NCBI GenBank assembly: GCA_013399115.1
Contig: VXAA01000158.1
Coordinates: 412,369-476,368, forward strand
DNA length: 64,000 nt
Origin: Anseranas semipalmata
Lineage: Eukaryota > Chordata > Aves > Anseriformes > Anseranatidae
Reading direction: 5' to 3'
The notes below the pieces were generated by a model, which ran no database searches, was not told where the DNA came from, and saw only the letters and a list, made by a program, of their open reading frames with translations. The translations under genes were made by a program, and so were the position numbers. Shown in pieces: positions 1 through 35,300 of this stretch; within the stretch, counting starts at the first letter, position 1; each line of letters opens with the position of its first letter.

Positions 1-85
1 CTCGGCCGCCAGCCGGGGCCGCAGCGCCGGTGAGCGAGGCGGGAGGCGAAGCAGCTCGCCGGGAGCGCCGGGCGCGGCCCAGCAG
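1..85 (+). other. ZC2HC1C exon 1 (noncoding, 5' end uncertain)
   Basis: The sequence AGCAG followed by GTAACG at 81-91 is a good splice donor. It sits in the GC-rich island about 600 bases before the coding exon, and no ATG-led reading frame joins usefully to exon 2, so this is read as 5' UTR. The 5' boundary is unknown. Confidence 0.5.
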
Positions 86-330
86 GTAACGGCGCTCACG
101 CGGGGCCGGGACGCCCCCAGGCACCGCCGCGGTGCTTGCCCAGCCCTCGTGTTCCCGAGCTGCCCTCGGGGGCTGCGGGTAGGGGACGGCTGCGCTTGGC
201 CTTACGGTGGCTCTGCGTGGGCAGCTGACGCCGGCACGTGAGGGGATGCGGCAGGATAAGCCACAGGGAAACCCCGCCGAGCCTAACGGGACAGCCGCCC
301 GCCAGGCCTGCGTGCCGCGCTGGCGGACTC
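1..330 (+). promoter_or_regulatory. GC-rich promoter / CpG island of ZC2HC1C
   Basis: The first few hundred bases are rich in G, C and CpG, unlike the DNA that follows. The segment contains the likely noncoding first exon, which ends at a consensus splice donor (GT at 86-87). The true transcription start may lie before the window. In mammals ACYP1 starts divergently next to this gene, so the island may be bidirectional; that is inference from synteny, because no ACYP1 sequence is visible. Confidence 0.6.
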
Positions 331-691
331 GTGATGCCCAGACTGAAGGGACGCGCTGTGGGAAACGCTCCCCGGGGGTCTGACGATTTCCCTGGCAACG
401 CAGCGTATTTCTGCTGCAACGGTGATAAGACAAATCTCAGAAAGAGAGAAATAAAAGCATATCTTATTTCTAGCTGCGTAACCAATAGGGACTGGAACAG
501 ACAGGATAGGAGCTCTCTAGACTGAAGGAAGGTAAAGATGTACAGAACCCAGAAAAGTTACAAAACCTTTGGTAATATTTATTATAGCCTCTCACTCTAG
601 TCTCCAGGTGTAGATCATTGGGAGGAAAACTGTCCAATTTGGGATAAGACAGTCTGTAACGACGTTGCTTCTAACCTCAGGCTCTTTCACA
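86..691 (+). other. ZC2HC1C intron 1
   Basis: It runs from the donor at 86 to an acceptor region with two CAG options, ending at 680 or 692, just before the start codon at 700. The GC-rich 5' third grades into AT-rich sequence. No other gene or repeat is recognised in it. Confidence 0.5.
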
Positions 692-699
692 GGTGCTGA

Positions 700-1974
700 A
701 TGGCTGAGCTGCAGGTGGCTTTGTTGCCACACGTGGATTCTGTGGTGGCAGCTACTAAGCTTCCAGTGATAGACAGATACGATTCTGAAGTCCAGGTCCA
801 CCAATCCCAGCTGGAACGCCTGAAGAACAACTGCCAGCATGAACTCCTACATGACAAAGAGGAAGGTCTGAAGGATCTCTATGCCCAAAAGAGCCACAGC
901 TATTCATATTCTCTCTCTGCAGAAAGCAGTCAACATGGCTTCAGACATGGAGGCTCCTGTTCAGCTGGGCTGCAGAGCAAGCATGTTACCAGCCAGGCCA
1001 AGACTCTGCCCTCTAAATCAGTAGCCAAACGTAAAGAAGGAGTGGACCGTTCATATCCTCTGAAACCAATTTTTCACCAAAACACTGGGAGTGTTCCAGC
1101 AGTCAGCACAGGACAGCTCAGAAGTTCCCCATACATGGAGGAAGTGCCAAACAGTAGCCCTAGCTCAAAGAGCAAAGGGAAGCCTCCAGCAGGGAGGTCT
1201 CAGCTAGCTGCAGTGCTCCCTCCTTGGACAGCAGAGCCTAAACAGTCAGCCTCCCATCTGTACAGGAGAGAGCTGGCTTACATCCTGAGGTTGGAGGCAG
1301 ATGGACAGAACCTGGAAGAGGAAATCCGAAAGAAAGAGGCCCTCCTCAGAGAGAAGCTGAGGAGAACAAAAGAGGAGCTTAGGAGGATTCAAAGAGAGAA
1401 GGAGCTCATGGAGGCAGAGGAGAGAAGAGCCAGGGAAGTGGAGAGGACCCATGTGCAAAAGGCCATGAGGCACCCCGAAGAGAAAAATTTACGAGTTACA
1501 GTCAGGATGGGTGATGGGGACTTTAGTGGCGTGCAGTCTGCAGAGGCCACTGTCCCCAAGCCTGGCACCACCCTCCATCCCCAAGAACTGGCTATGGGGA
1601 AACTCAAGAAGGAGCGGTTGGTGGCCAGCAACAACAAAATTCGAGACTGCGTGCCTGCAGAGGGTTTAGTGTCCTTTTCAGATCCGGCCTCAAAACATTG
1701 CCCTTCGCCCTCCGCCCTCTCAGACCACGACTGTGGTGACCACCTGCCTGCAGAGATGCTGTACATGCAGGCTGCCAGCACTGTGGAGCAGGGGGAGCTC
1801 GGACAGTGCAGCTTCTGCGGACGCAAGTTTCTCTGCACGAGGCTCAAGAAGCACACGAGTATCTGCAGCAAGAGCCAGGGCTCTAAGAGGAAAGTGTTTG
1901 ACTCCAGCAAGGCCAGAGCTAGGGGCACGGAGCTGGAAGAGTATCAGCAGTGGAAGAGCTCAGAGAGGCCTCAG
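700..1974 (+). CDS. ZC2HC1C: ZC2HC1C coding exon 2
   Basis: This exon encodes residues 1-425, including the coiled-coil-like segment and the first zinc finger. The open frame continues 20 codons past the donor to a stop at 2037, so intron retention would give a protein lacking the second finger. Confidence 0.9.
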
Positions 1975-2892
1975 GTAATGTGCAGTCCCTTTGCCTCCCT
2001 CAGTCCACACGTACTGCTCACATTCGTCCCGCCCTGAGATCTAGTTCTGAGATGTGAGCACCTTCACGCGTACACAGGGCTAGGGGACACAGTCCAGGTG
2101 TTGCCTCTGAAAGGCACTTGCCAAATGGATAGGTGGATCGATTTCAAATCTAATAGATGGTGGGGAGGTGTTCCTAGCTGACTTGTCTTTGTAACGTGTC
2201 ATGGGTGTACTCCTGGAGAAAACTCATTCCTAGTCTGCTGCAGTAAAGATCTGTGACACTGGGGGGTTGCAGGGAATGGACTGAAAAAATGAGTAATAAA
2301 ATGAATTATTAAAATGAGGGCAGTGGAAACATGCAGCCCTGTTCCTGCAGAGCAGCTATAGCACCTCTTCATTTCCTTGGTCCTAGTGCTTACTTTTCTG
2401 GTTATTCTCAACCTCTAAGAACTGACATCTCCATCAGTAACTCCTTCAAACCCTCCTTGGTGCTGGTCTTTTTGATCCCCGTTGTGGGACTCGGCTTCTC
2501 TGGGAGGTTTTTACATCAACAGGGAGTGCTCAGGGAGGGGTGACCAGCGTTGGACCCTGAGCGTAAGGTTGAGAATGGAGGCCGATGGCAGTGCCAGTTG
2601 CTCTGACTGCATTTCCCTTCTGCAGAATAAGCCACCCAGAAGGAACAACTGGAGGCAGAAGCACGAGATTTTCATCCAGACCCTGCGCCAGGCCCGGCAG
2701 GTGCAGCAAGTGCTCTCCAAGGGAGGGAGGGTGTCTGACCTGCCTCCGCTGCCTCCCATTGAAAATCCAGACTACATTGCCTGCCCCTACTGCAGACGCC
2801 GGTTTGCACCCCAGGTAGCTGAGAGACACATTCCCAAATGCAAAACCATCAAGAATAGGCCCCCATTCCCACCACAGAGGAGACGCTGCTGA
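700..2892 (+). CDS. ZC2HC1C: Zinc finger C2HC domain-containing protein 1C
   Basis: The coding sequence joins 700-1974 and 2626-2892. The junction is in phase 0 between a CAG/GTAATG donor and a TGCAG acceptor and gives 513 residues. The N-terminal half is low-complexity and polar. Residues about 188-250 are a charged heptad-like segment rich in Glu, Arg, Lys and Leu, a likely coiled coil. Two C-X2-C-X11-H-X3-C zinc fingers follow: residues 370-389 (CSFC...HTSIC) at the end of the first coding exon and 478-497 (CPYC...HIPKC) in the second. Paired fingers of this kind define the ZC2HC1 (FAM164) family. The molecular role of the family is poorly known. The ATG at 700 opens the frame just after the splice acceptor, and the start MAELQ resembles the mammalian start as I recall it. 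Convergence with NEK9 downstream matches the mammalian gene order and supports the name. Confidence 0.92.
1975..2625 (+). other. ZC2HC1C intron 2
   Basis: A 651 bp intron with a consensus donor and a pyrimidine-rich acceptor (ending CCCTTCTGCAG). No repeat or RNA gene is recognised in it. Confidence 0.85.
2626..2892 (+). CDS. ZC2HC1C: ZC2HC1C terminal coding exon 3
   Basis: This exon encodes residues 426-513 and the TGA stop at 2890-2892. It carries the second C2HC finger followed by a basic, proline-rich end. Confidence 0.92.
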   Translation, partial: NKPPRRNNWRQKHEIFIQTLRQARQVQQVLSKGGRVSDLPPLPPIENPDYIACPYCRRRFAPQVAERHIPKCKTIKNRPPFPPQRRRC

Positions 2893-3048
2893 GGCAGTAT
2901 CCAGCTGTACCCGCTGCTGCGATTCCTTGCCTGCTTTCCGTCAGGCGTCTAGCCACAGACACTTGCACTTTCCTTGTTCTGAACACCAGCAGCGAGTGTT
3001 GAGCTAGTATTTACAGCAAGCAAACAGTTCAGGACATATAAGCAGAAT

Positions 3049-3054
3049 ATTAAA
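3049..3054 (+). terminator. Probable poly(A) signal of ZC2HC1C (ATTAAA)
   Basis: ATTAAA lies about 157 bases after the stop codon, and no AATAAA is seen closer. It implies a short 3' UTR ending near 3070. Confidence 0.45.
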
Positions 3055-4225
3055 ATTTCTGTACTTTGACCTGTGCTGGGTTGTGACACTTGCGATGCCC
3101 CTCTGAGGGCCTGCGTCTCCCATCCAGTGATCTCAACAAGAAGACCGCGTAAGTGTAAGGATGTCACTGTTCAGTCAGCTGAGCAGGGAAGAAAGGTTGT
3201 TGCTACAAGCTATCAACAGGACAGCGACAAGGAGCAAACCAGCTATCAGAAAGGGTCTGTCCTTCAGAATCGCATTTTTGTAGGCTACAGAGGCTTTTTT
3301 TTTTTTCTTATTTGAAAATAGTGGTGTCTGATGTGGAGATAGTTGCTCTCCCTTAGCTTATCAGCGGCTGCAGACTGTTATTTTCCTTCCACAAAAGCAA
3401 GGAGGAGTGCTGTGTGTGAGGCAAACAGATGGGCCAAAGAGGGCATCTGCCTTTCGTTTGCTCTGTAGACACAGATATTCACCCCTGAACATGCCGACAG
3501 TGACAGTGGTTCTGGCTGCCATAGTGTTTGTATTGAAGTACCTAGAAGAGACTGGGATGTGAGTAGTTTCTTTTTTTTGGCCATAGAACACACTCTACAT
3601 TCTTCAATACTATCTAGTATTTAGACAAGGCCTTTGGAAAAGTCATTCTGAGGGAGGAAAGGAAGCTATGTAAGCAGCTAACTTAGAAAGCAGCATACAG
3701 GCTGCTGTGTTTTCCCTCCTTGGTCTCTGCTAGACAACAGGATCCAGAGCTGCTGCTTGGTCATATCTCATGCCCTGCCCCATTTATTGCAGCCCTGTTC
3801 AGTTGAATAATGAAAGCTGTGGAGGTAGGCTTATTCCGTGCTTGTTCTGCTTAAGCCCAAGAGTTTTATTTAGATGCTTTTCTGGAATGCTAGCGACAAT
3901 CCTGGGACTAGTTCTTACCAGCAGAAGAGTGATATTTAGAAACTATTTCGGAATCCAGAACCATTGAGGTAGGCTGATGATGTTATTTGAATTAGGAGAA
4001 CTGGGAGGTATACTATTAAATACTTCCTCAACACATGAACCTCAGGCTCAGAAATTCATGGGGGTAGAAAAGCTAGCAGTAGCAGGCACTTACTGGGCAA
4101 GTCTGTATGCAGAGTCACATGCACAGGACAGGAGAGGAGCTCAGAGCTGGCCAGGCCCTTCAGGCAGCAGAACAATCACCCCAAAGTGGTTACTTACCAT
4201 GTTCAACAGCTGGGACTGAGTTGGG

Positions 4226-4470
4226 AAAGGCAGAAAAAGAAACAGTTAAAGAACAGTGCCACACAAGATCAAAAACAGGCTGTGAATAAGCTTAGACTGG
4301 AAATTAGGTTTCCAACCAGGAGAGGAGTGAGGTCATGGAAAACCCTTCCAAATAGATTACAGCAAGGGCAAGGAACCTACATTGTTTCAACAGACTTCCA
4401 GAAGATCACAGAAGGGACCACACTGCATGAGCTAGAAAAGAAGAACTGTCATCCAGGGCATTTGTTCCTA
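4226..4470 (+). repeat. Degraded CR1-type LINE 3' end
   Basis: The stretch from GAATAAGCTTAGACTGGAAA (4283 on) through AGAGGAGTGAGGT and CCTTCC follows the familiar 3' portion of ancient CR1 elements. Its translation contains RRGVRSW, the worn counterpart of the [11 protein letters not shown] tail of the CR1 reverse transcriptase. The ends are approximate, and the divergence suggests an old copy. Confidence 0.65.
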
Positions 4471-6336
4471 TCTCCAGGCTTGTGGTAAGAAGTGCAAATA
4501 ACAGATCAGCGACAGTTCTGTGGCTCAGTGCATCACTTTCAAGGAGCTGAGAAGGAATTTCCTTTCCACAGCCACCTCCACCCGATTCCTAACAGGGCTT
4601 CTGATTATTTTCCATCCAAAACATTTAAGAACAGCTACAGCTAAAAAAAATAAGGTAAAATAAAAACAACCAGGCAGTACACTAAGGAACTTCACATCAG
4701 AAAATTTGTTAGCTGTTTCACTCATGTTCAGGGTTAAATCAACGATTAGATTTAATATCAAAAAGATGGAGTTTTCCTGCAGGCCAAATTGGTAGGGACC
4801 TCTAGAATGCAGGGCTTTCACCTTTCCTCAAGTCATCTGCTTATTTTCATCTTGGTTGCTGCAATAGTAGGGAATTAGGACAAAAACATGCCCCATTCTC
4901 TTGCTTTCTTCTTGAGGCGCAAGATAGTTCTTGGTGATTTTGGCCTTATGCTTAGTTTGTCACACACTGTTAAAGGGTCTTTTGGGGGTATAGGTGTCCT
5001 ATAGATCCCTTATAGAGAAGCATCTGCTCAAAGTTGATACTGGTTGCTGCACATTTCTAAGTCAGTTATTTTTCCAGATTCTGATTTTTGGACTAGTTCT
5101 AATATTAGACTAGTTCTGTTGTATAAGAAGTTGTTTTAAATGGTCACAGTGTTTTTTGTTCTCAAAGTAAGAATGACTACTTTGTATGAGAAAGTTGCAA
5201 CAGGAAGCAAACAAGGAACAAAAAAAAATCCAGCAGCTCCTTTTGCAAGTCCTTCAGTAATGCAGCGCCAGCTCACAGGAGTTTAAAAAAAGATAAAAAG
5301 CAACCAGATTGAACTGGATTAGTAAAAAGCTGAATAGGAAGAAACACTCGAGCCTGCAATGGGTGGACCAGATTCCTGAAAGAAGTTGGAGTGCTTCTGC
5401 CCTATAGATATGTGGGCAGAGATCCCAATCCCGTGGCACACCCTAGAAAAACATGAAGGTCCCAGAAAGGGTCAGTGCTGCACCATCAGCCAGGTATGTA
5501 TAAGAATGTACAAAACCAGAGGAGAGAAAGACAGACACAAAACAAGGGAAAAGAATTCACTACATCAAAACTGATCAGAGAAGACTAATGCTTTAACTTC
5601 AGAGCTTATTAACATAGCGTAATATAGGATAGCGAAAGGTAACAAGGAAGGAGGTAGGAAAGGGATAAACTGGAAGATTTATGGCCACATCCTTGAATTA
5701 ATGAAAGATGTAACTGAATTAAAGAGTAGTTAAGAAATTCGGTACCACTACCTGTCTTGTACTATTGACTCCATTTCCCTTGCACTATGGTTTTTTGACT
5801 CTGTTTAGTGGATCTTAAAAGTCAGCAGGGTGCAAATGGTCACTGAGGTAGATACACACAAAAAGGCTTTTGATACTGTAAAATAAATCCATCTGTTGCG
5901 GAATTCCCTTAAGTGACAGGCAAGCAGCTAACGCTGGGATTGATACTGTACATTAACTCAGATACCACTCAGGATATCTTATTCAAGCTGGCTCAGTTTC
6001 CTCTTCTGCTACTGCAGTACAATCCCACTCTCAGAGACATGCTGCATCTTCACTTTCTGGTTGTCCAGTGAATTAAGTCTCTAAACCAGCTCTCCCTTTC
6101 AAGGCATTTCACAATTTACTAAAAACCCCGATAAAAAGTTAGAGGTGACAGACATTAAATACAGAGTGCAGTTAGCTGAGCGGGTGTCAGGCAGCTCCTC
6201 ATCTTCACGGACCTTAATGCTCAGTAGAAGCTGTTCAAGAGAAACAGGTGCTTCTCCCCTGCGAGCCTCTCTCTTCCTGTTACTCATTTCCCACTTGGCA
6301 CTAAAACTGTTGAGAAACCACACACAAAGGCCCCCT

Positions 6337-6344
6337 GACGTCAC
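6337..6344. promoter_or_regulatory. Perfect cAMP response element motif TGACGTCA
   Basis: The full palindromic CREB/ATF consensus is present in the spacer, more than 2 kb from any coding exon. An 8-base match can occur by chance; the CpG it contains is usually lost in bird DNA unless protected. Confidence 0.3.
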
Positions 6345-6388
6345 TAGGAGGAGATGCAACAGTCAAAGAAAAGAGCCTCCTTTTTGCC

Positions 6389-6403
6389 TTTTTTTTTTTT
6401 TTT
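6389..6403 (+). repeat. Poly(T) run, 15 bases
   Basis: An uninterrupted T homopolymer just beyond the NEK9 poly(A) site (on the downstream side of the minus-strand gene). Confidence 0.8.
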
Positions 6404-6564
6404 GAAGGGACAGAGAACCTGACATTTTTTCCCATAGCAAAGAACCTGCAAGCCCCTTGGCACTCTTTCTATAAGCAAAAAGATCAAACAGAATGCCTTG
6501 AATCTATCTGATAATATATGAATATTTCCCCTTCCCCTCCTGAAAAAAAAAACAAAAGTAACAC

Positions 6565-8980
6565 ACGAGAATAAGTTTAAACATTTATTTAAACAGAAAC
6601 TCCAAACCACTCCACCCTTTAACCTTTCAAAAAAAGACAACGACAAACTAGTTTTCAGCCAGAGTGTCAGAGCAGGCATAAGTTGTGTTCCACTATAACA
6701 ACTCAGTAGCAATACTAGCAGGAGACTGACACATACGGAGCTAGCACTGCAAGAAGGGGAGAAGTCAAAAGGGTTTGAAACTGCTCAAAGGCACTTCTGC
6801 CCACTTGCCCTTCCATTTTCAGCCCAAGACAAAGGTGCTGGCTTTAAACTGCTTTTTTGGTTGCATAGCTGGCTGGTGTGAAATCTGTGGTCTGTAACAG
6901 GCACAACCTGGATAGCGTGAATCCTCTAAGGCACATATGAGATTGCGGAGCACAGGGCATCCTCTGTCAGGGACCCTAATCCTCCACTAGATCCGAGGGG
7001 AATCCAGTCTGTGCACCTAGCTTCCCAACTGCAGAGCATTGAGAAATGAGGATAGCAGTGCACTGCAGGAGAGCGACTCCCATCAGCTTGGTGCTTGCTT
7101 ATTGGACATGGCTCAGGCTCAACTCTTCACTCCTCAAAGGCACTGCTGCAACATGACCAACTCAAGCATTTCCAAACGCAACAACAACCCTCAAGCTGGG
7201 ACCCTAACCTGAGAACTGGCTCCAACGCACATGAGGGGGAAGGAGGGCAGAGTCACGAGGGCAACCGAGCGACACGGCCACGCCGGGGCACCTGACGCTT
7301 ACCACCTCCCAGCAGGGCTGTCCTCCTGCCCCTCTTTTGGCAGGGATGGACGGGCACACCGGTACTATCCTTGCCCTGGACGCTGCACTATAGGGACTGC
7401 ACTTGATTTAGCTCCAAGATTCTAGCAATAGGCACCGAGGAAGTATTTAAGGAGCATAAATTACAAGCAGAATGGTTTGGCATCCACCTCTAGAGAGAAA
7501 GGGGGAACGCTGGCTCCCAAAGGACAGTCTCTCAAAGGAAGACATCTAGGAGAGGTGATAGGATAACCAACTCCAATTGACCTAAGGCAATTCTAGTGAC
7601 ATGCCATTGATAGGGACGGTTTAAATCTAATGAAATCATAACCCCGATCTCAAAGCAAAGGTGAGATGGACTCAGGATTCCTTAGAGGCTTCACATAAGG
7701 TGGGGGAAAGCTAGCTGCTCCCAGGCATCCTACCAATCCCAAAAGCTTAGTTCAAATCAGTTTGTTAAAAAATTTACGGGAAATAAAATTTCCCTCATTC
7801 TCTAATGGGAAATGAGGAAATCCTGAGCATCAGACCATGCCTCTTCCCATTGCCAATTGCCTTGGGAAAGCCTCTTGCTTCTAGAAAGAAGGTGAATTCC
7901 AGACAGAGACATGATCATTCATGGTCATGGAGGAAGGCTGCATCCTGTGACCACGGCATTAATGACCTATTCTGGGTAGGAAAATGCATTCCAGCTTCAT
8001 CAAAACATTGAGTGGAAAAATACCGATCCTTCCCACACCCACACCAGGGGCTGAGCAGAACAGAAGCCAAGCAGGGAGCAGCTACAGGCTTACGCCAAGA
8101 AACCAGAAGCTCTGGCACCCAAACCAAGTTGACAGCTGGAGCAAGAAACGTGTCGCTTAGTCTGAGGACCAGACACTCGTCATCTGATTAGGAAGCAGGT
8201 GGTTTGGAACCAAGTACCAGAGATCCCATCTCAGTCAGTCCCTGCTACAGCTTTCGGAAGTCGCACCCAATTCACTTATCACTGTGCATTGCCTGGAAGT
8301 TGGAAAGCTCTAGGCACCCAGAATAAGGCCTTTAAACTCTGTCTACGCAGGCCACTGGACACAGCCACATGGCCAGAAGCTGTGCCTCACTGCCTGGGAC
8401 ATGCTGTCTGCCATTATCTCCCTTACAGGAAGATCTCCACTGCCTCCAGAATGAGATGTTCTCTGCTCCCTCTGCGCCTGAGCAGAGGGGAGCAGCCTCA
8501 CCGGCTGGGCCTTACCGTGTGGTGGGGAGAGGATCCTAGCCCTTCACCCCTCTAAAGTGAAGGTGGCAAGTGTTAGGGTTCAGCCAGCTTCAGTACAAAA
8601 CACGTCTCCTCCTCTCATCTAGAGATGCAGTGATGAATACTGGGGTCCCAAAGGCAGCTCCCAGGAAGCAGTGAAACAATGAAAGGGCCACAAGCCGCTA
8701 CTGGAGCCGTCACCATAATGGGGCCGTTCTGCCTCATGTGCAGAATTAACAGATAAGGTACAAAGAGGAGCTGCTGCTGCTTCAATCACTGAGCTGGCCT
8801 ACAGCTCAGGGGCCCTTCCCCTCTCAAACTCACTCCTAGTTCATATCAAACGTACATGGGTGCTGCTCTGGAGCCTCCGGCCTCGCTCCTTGTCTGCGAG
8901 TGACCTGAAGCCAGGAAAGCCGCTCTCTGCATTCGGTTAGTGTGCTGTGAAGTTAGATGGATCCCAGTGGGCTCAGGAGA
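6565..8980 (-). other. NEK9: NEK9 3' UTR
   Basis: It extends from the TAG stop at 8981-8983 to the poly(A) signal on the minus strand at 6584-6589, about 2.4 kb, with no intervening canonical AATAAA noticed. Open frames in it lack resemblance to known proteins and are treated as noise. Confidence 0.6.
6584..6589 (-). terminator. NEK9: Poly(A) signal of NEK9 (AATAAA on minus strand)
   Basis: TTTATT on the plus strand reads AATAAA in the direction of NEK9. It is the first canonical signal I find after the stop codon. Confidence 0.6.
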
Positions 8981-31811
<22,831 letters not shown>

Positions 31812-32204
31812 NNNNNNNNNNNNNNNNNNNNNNNNNNNNNNNNNNNNNNNNNNNNNNNNNNNNNNNNNNNNNNNNNNNNNNNNNNNNNNNNNNNNNNNNN
31901 NNNNNNNNNNNNNNNNNNNNNNNNNNNNNNNNNNNNNNNNNNNNNNNNNNNNNNNNNNNNNNNNNNNNNNNNNNNNNNNNNNNNNNNNNNNNNNNNNNNN
32001 NNNNNNNNNNNNNNNNNNNNNNNNNNNNNNNNNNNNNNNNNNNNNNNNNNNNNNNNNNNNNNNNNNNNNNNNNNNNNNNNNNNNNNNNNNNNNNNNNNNN
32101 NNNNNNNNNNNNNNNNNNNNNNNNNNNNNNNNNNNNNNNNNNNNNNNNNNNNNNNNNNNNNNNNNNNNNNNNNNNNNNNNNNNNNNNNNNNNNNNNNNNN
32201 NNNN
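31812..32204. other. Assembly gap (393 N)
   Basis: A run of N within the NEK9 start region. The length may be an estimate. Confidence 0.99.
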
Positions 32205-32349
32205 CGGCCTTCGCCAGAGCCAGGGCCGGGGCTGGCAGCGGGGCGCCGGCCCCGGGCCTGCCGGGCCGGGCCGGGGCCAGCTTGGTGCCCGGGGAGGCGG
32301 GAGGCGGGCCGCGGTCCTGGAGAGCTTTCCAGTCCCATCGTGACAACAG

Positions 32350-35300
32350 CTGGCGGGAGTAACCGGGTCATGTTAGAAAAAAAAGTCATTAGTATTTCTT
32401 ATTGGACATACATCAACTTTTCCTTTTGTTTGAATACACTACACGGAGCATAGGCTTTTGAAAAATAATTTCTGCCTACTGATAACGATTGTGTCCCAAG
32501 CTTAAAAGATCTGCCAGGAAGATTAGGTCAGCTGTGATGGATTCGCATTTCACACAACTAATAAAATGTAAGGGTACTCCTTACCACGCTGCTCAGGACT
32601 CATGGCATTTTTCTCTAACCAAGATGAAGAAGTGGAAATTTCATAAATAATATTTTAGACCCAGATAATTGCTCTGTCAGAAGGAAGTATTAGCAACCTT
32701 AATCTTAGGTAAATGATTTATTTTTTCATAGGTAATACACATCAAAACAATGTCAGTATTTTGTTTTCAAAGTTCGACAGTCACAAACACAGCTCAGGAA
32801 GCAGAGTTTAATGATAGGGAATGTTCTCTTTAGGATACCTGATCCTGCAAATACAGGAGACTTCGGGAGCTGAAGCATAAATCCCTAAAACCAAGTGTGA
32901 CACAGCTGGCTAGTTTTTATCTCACTACCTTGAGAAGAGTCCCTGTTGCTCAGTGTGAAGTGAGGGGTGTTCCTTGCAATGCAGCGCATATTATAGAGCT
33001 GTTCAGCATTTCCATTTATGCACCTATTTTAAAAGTGAATAATTTGTCCAAAGTCTTTACCTGTGCATCATGACTATTTCCATACAAAGATGATATTCTT
33101 CCAAGCAGAAAAAAAATGTTACTTCATTTTTAGAAAAAATACAGCTTACAAGAACGCATGAAAAAGCTCAGACATGTTCTGCTAAGTAGTATTCAATCCC
33201 TCCACCATAAAGGGAGTACTTGGCAAAATGTAATATGGACAAAAAAATCAGTGCCAAAATTTCATGGAAATGGGATTAAGGAATCTGGAACAGCTGTAGA
33301 AAACCAGAAGACTAACTGAAAAAGTCGATGTTCATATTTGAAAAGTAGAGTTATCCTGTCCATTACCTGCAATATCACACAGCCTTCCATACAATGATGA
33401 TCACAACAGTACCCACAAAACATTTAGCCACCCCACGCACTTTGACTTTACTACACTTTAAAAAGTCATGCAGGAAGTCTCACAGCAAGATGCGCTTAAA
33501 GTAAGCAACAGATGCTGCCTGCTCAGGTTCATTGGAATATGGATGAAGAATATGCACCCAGATTTACATTGAATTTTTTACTCGAGCACTGGAAGAAGTC
33601 GTGATCTAGAGGCAACACGCCATCCTGTCTCTTGCAAAATCTTGCCAAAGGACAAACTTGGACTATGGCAGGAATACTGTCATTTAAACCAAACCATAGT
33701 GAACATCAGCCTTAGTTCAAAGAGGTCATTAAGGGTTTTCAGCAGTCAAGACAGTACATTAATTACATTACTAACATAAGGAAAGTCCAGCCCACACTGA
33801 GAACAAAGAAATGAAAAGTCATCTGCGTCATTAATTATAATTAAGATGACAACACAATGAGATACCAGTTAAATATGCATTGCAAATATCATACACCTTA
33901 GGGAAGATTATCCAGAGCATATTCAGGAAAAAAAGAAAGGAATGAGCACAGCTGGTATGGGTGAGAAAAAACGTAGAGGGTAAAGCTCTGCAGCAAACCA
34001 GACCAGAGTTGCGATGCAGTAATAGCTGGAGAACACAAACGTGCCCTCCCCTCTGCCTGTCTCGGCAGATGTGGGAATAGTGTGCCCTAAAGAACCAAGA
34101 GAACAGTTTGTCTCATTAAATCTAACCGAACCTCCTGGTGCAGCTCATGGTGCAGCTCACATAATGTTATTGGTTTAAAAGCTCAGTGGAAAAGTACCTC
34201 AGGAACATCAACTATGAAAGGAAAGTGACGGAGGAAACCATGGAAGAAGTGAGATTGAGCTATGGAAGAATGGTTCTATCCCTGCCTTTTTTGAAGTTAT
34301 TCAACATTTTACTGTAACACACTGAAATAAAACAAGTCAAATAGGTCCTCCAGGATACAGCAGCTTTCTCCAAACATGAGCTAAGCAAATGATCCTCATA
34401 GCTATACCTGGAGATCACAGGTCGTCTGGCAGGCTATTTCAACAAGCTGGAAATGCAGAAGGCCAAGGTAATACACTTAGTGTAAGGTGATAAACCACCT
34501 CTTGCAACATAAGGAGCAATCGAGAGTCAACTACTGCCATTTTGCAGAAAAAGTTTGTCACCTCAGCTGCAGCTGAAACAGAACTCCTAGCTCCTTGCAG
34601 TGCAAACAGACCTCCAGTGCAAAGCAGAACAGACTTCCTAAAGCCAACACTGAACAAATACAAAATACTTTGTGTTGCAGCAAAAGCTCGGGCTCATCAG
34701 TTTCAGGCTTACAGAAAGGTCCAAGAAATGCCAACAGGCAGTTTTTCTAAGTCCTCTGTTCTTTCCACCTTCCTCAGACATAGGCCTCCTAGAGTAACCA
34801 CACCAACACCAGGGGTTGTCTGGGGGTAGAAACAATAGAACAAGCAGACGGGCCTGATACAAATTTTTCAGGTGGAGGAAGAGCAGCAGACAGCACAACC
34901 AACCCCGAACTGCTACAGACATCACAGACCCAGCCTTTTTCTCCTGTGGAAGACGTATCCAGTCAAGGTTTGTGCTCTCCCCTTTCCACCAAGCAACCTT
35001 CGACTTATGGGAATTTCATTTCCCAAAGACTTTGCTCACTTTGGGCAAAGCTGTCTCAGGCCACAGCAAGACAAGCACAGCAGAGGGCACAACTAAAGAG
35101 ATGAGACAAATCCATTCCATGAATTTGCAGTGGGTAAGAGAGACCAGGCTACTTTCCCAGGATCTCTGCTGTGGGACCTTACGAAATGCAGAGGCAGGAA
35201 TCCCCTAATGATCTTGCCAACCAGTTGGCAAACTAGTTTGAGTCAGAAATCCCTCAGCAGCTGCTCCACAGTGAAATGCACTCATCTGCCAGTCAGGAGA

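Larger units (their letters stand above)
3076..6560. other. Intergenic spacer between convergent ZC2HC1C and NEK9
   Basis: No coding exon is recognised. The spacer holds a degraded CR1 3' end near 4226-4470, homopolymer T runs (about 3294-3308 and 6389-6403) and a perfect palindromic TGACGTCA at 6337-6344. The short open frames here show no family resemblance. Confidence 0.6.

Noticed and set aside
1389..1928. 179-residue antisense frame opposite the ZC2HC1C coding exon
   Set aside because: It is a shadow of the biased codon use of the real exon and has no family features.
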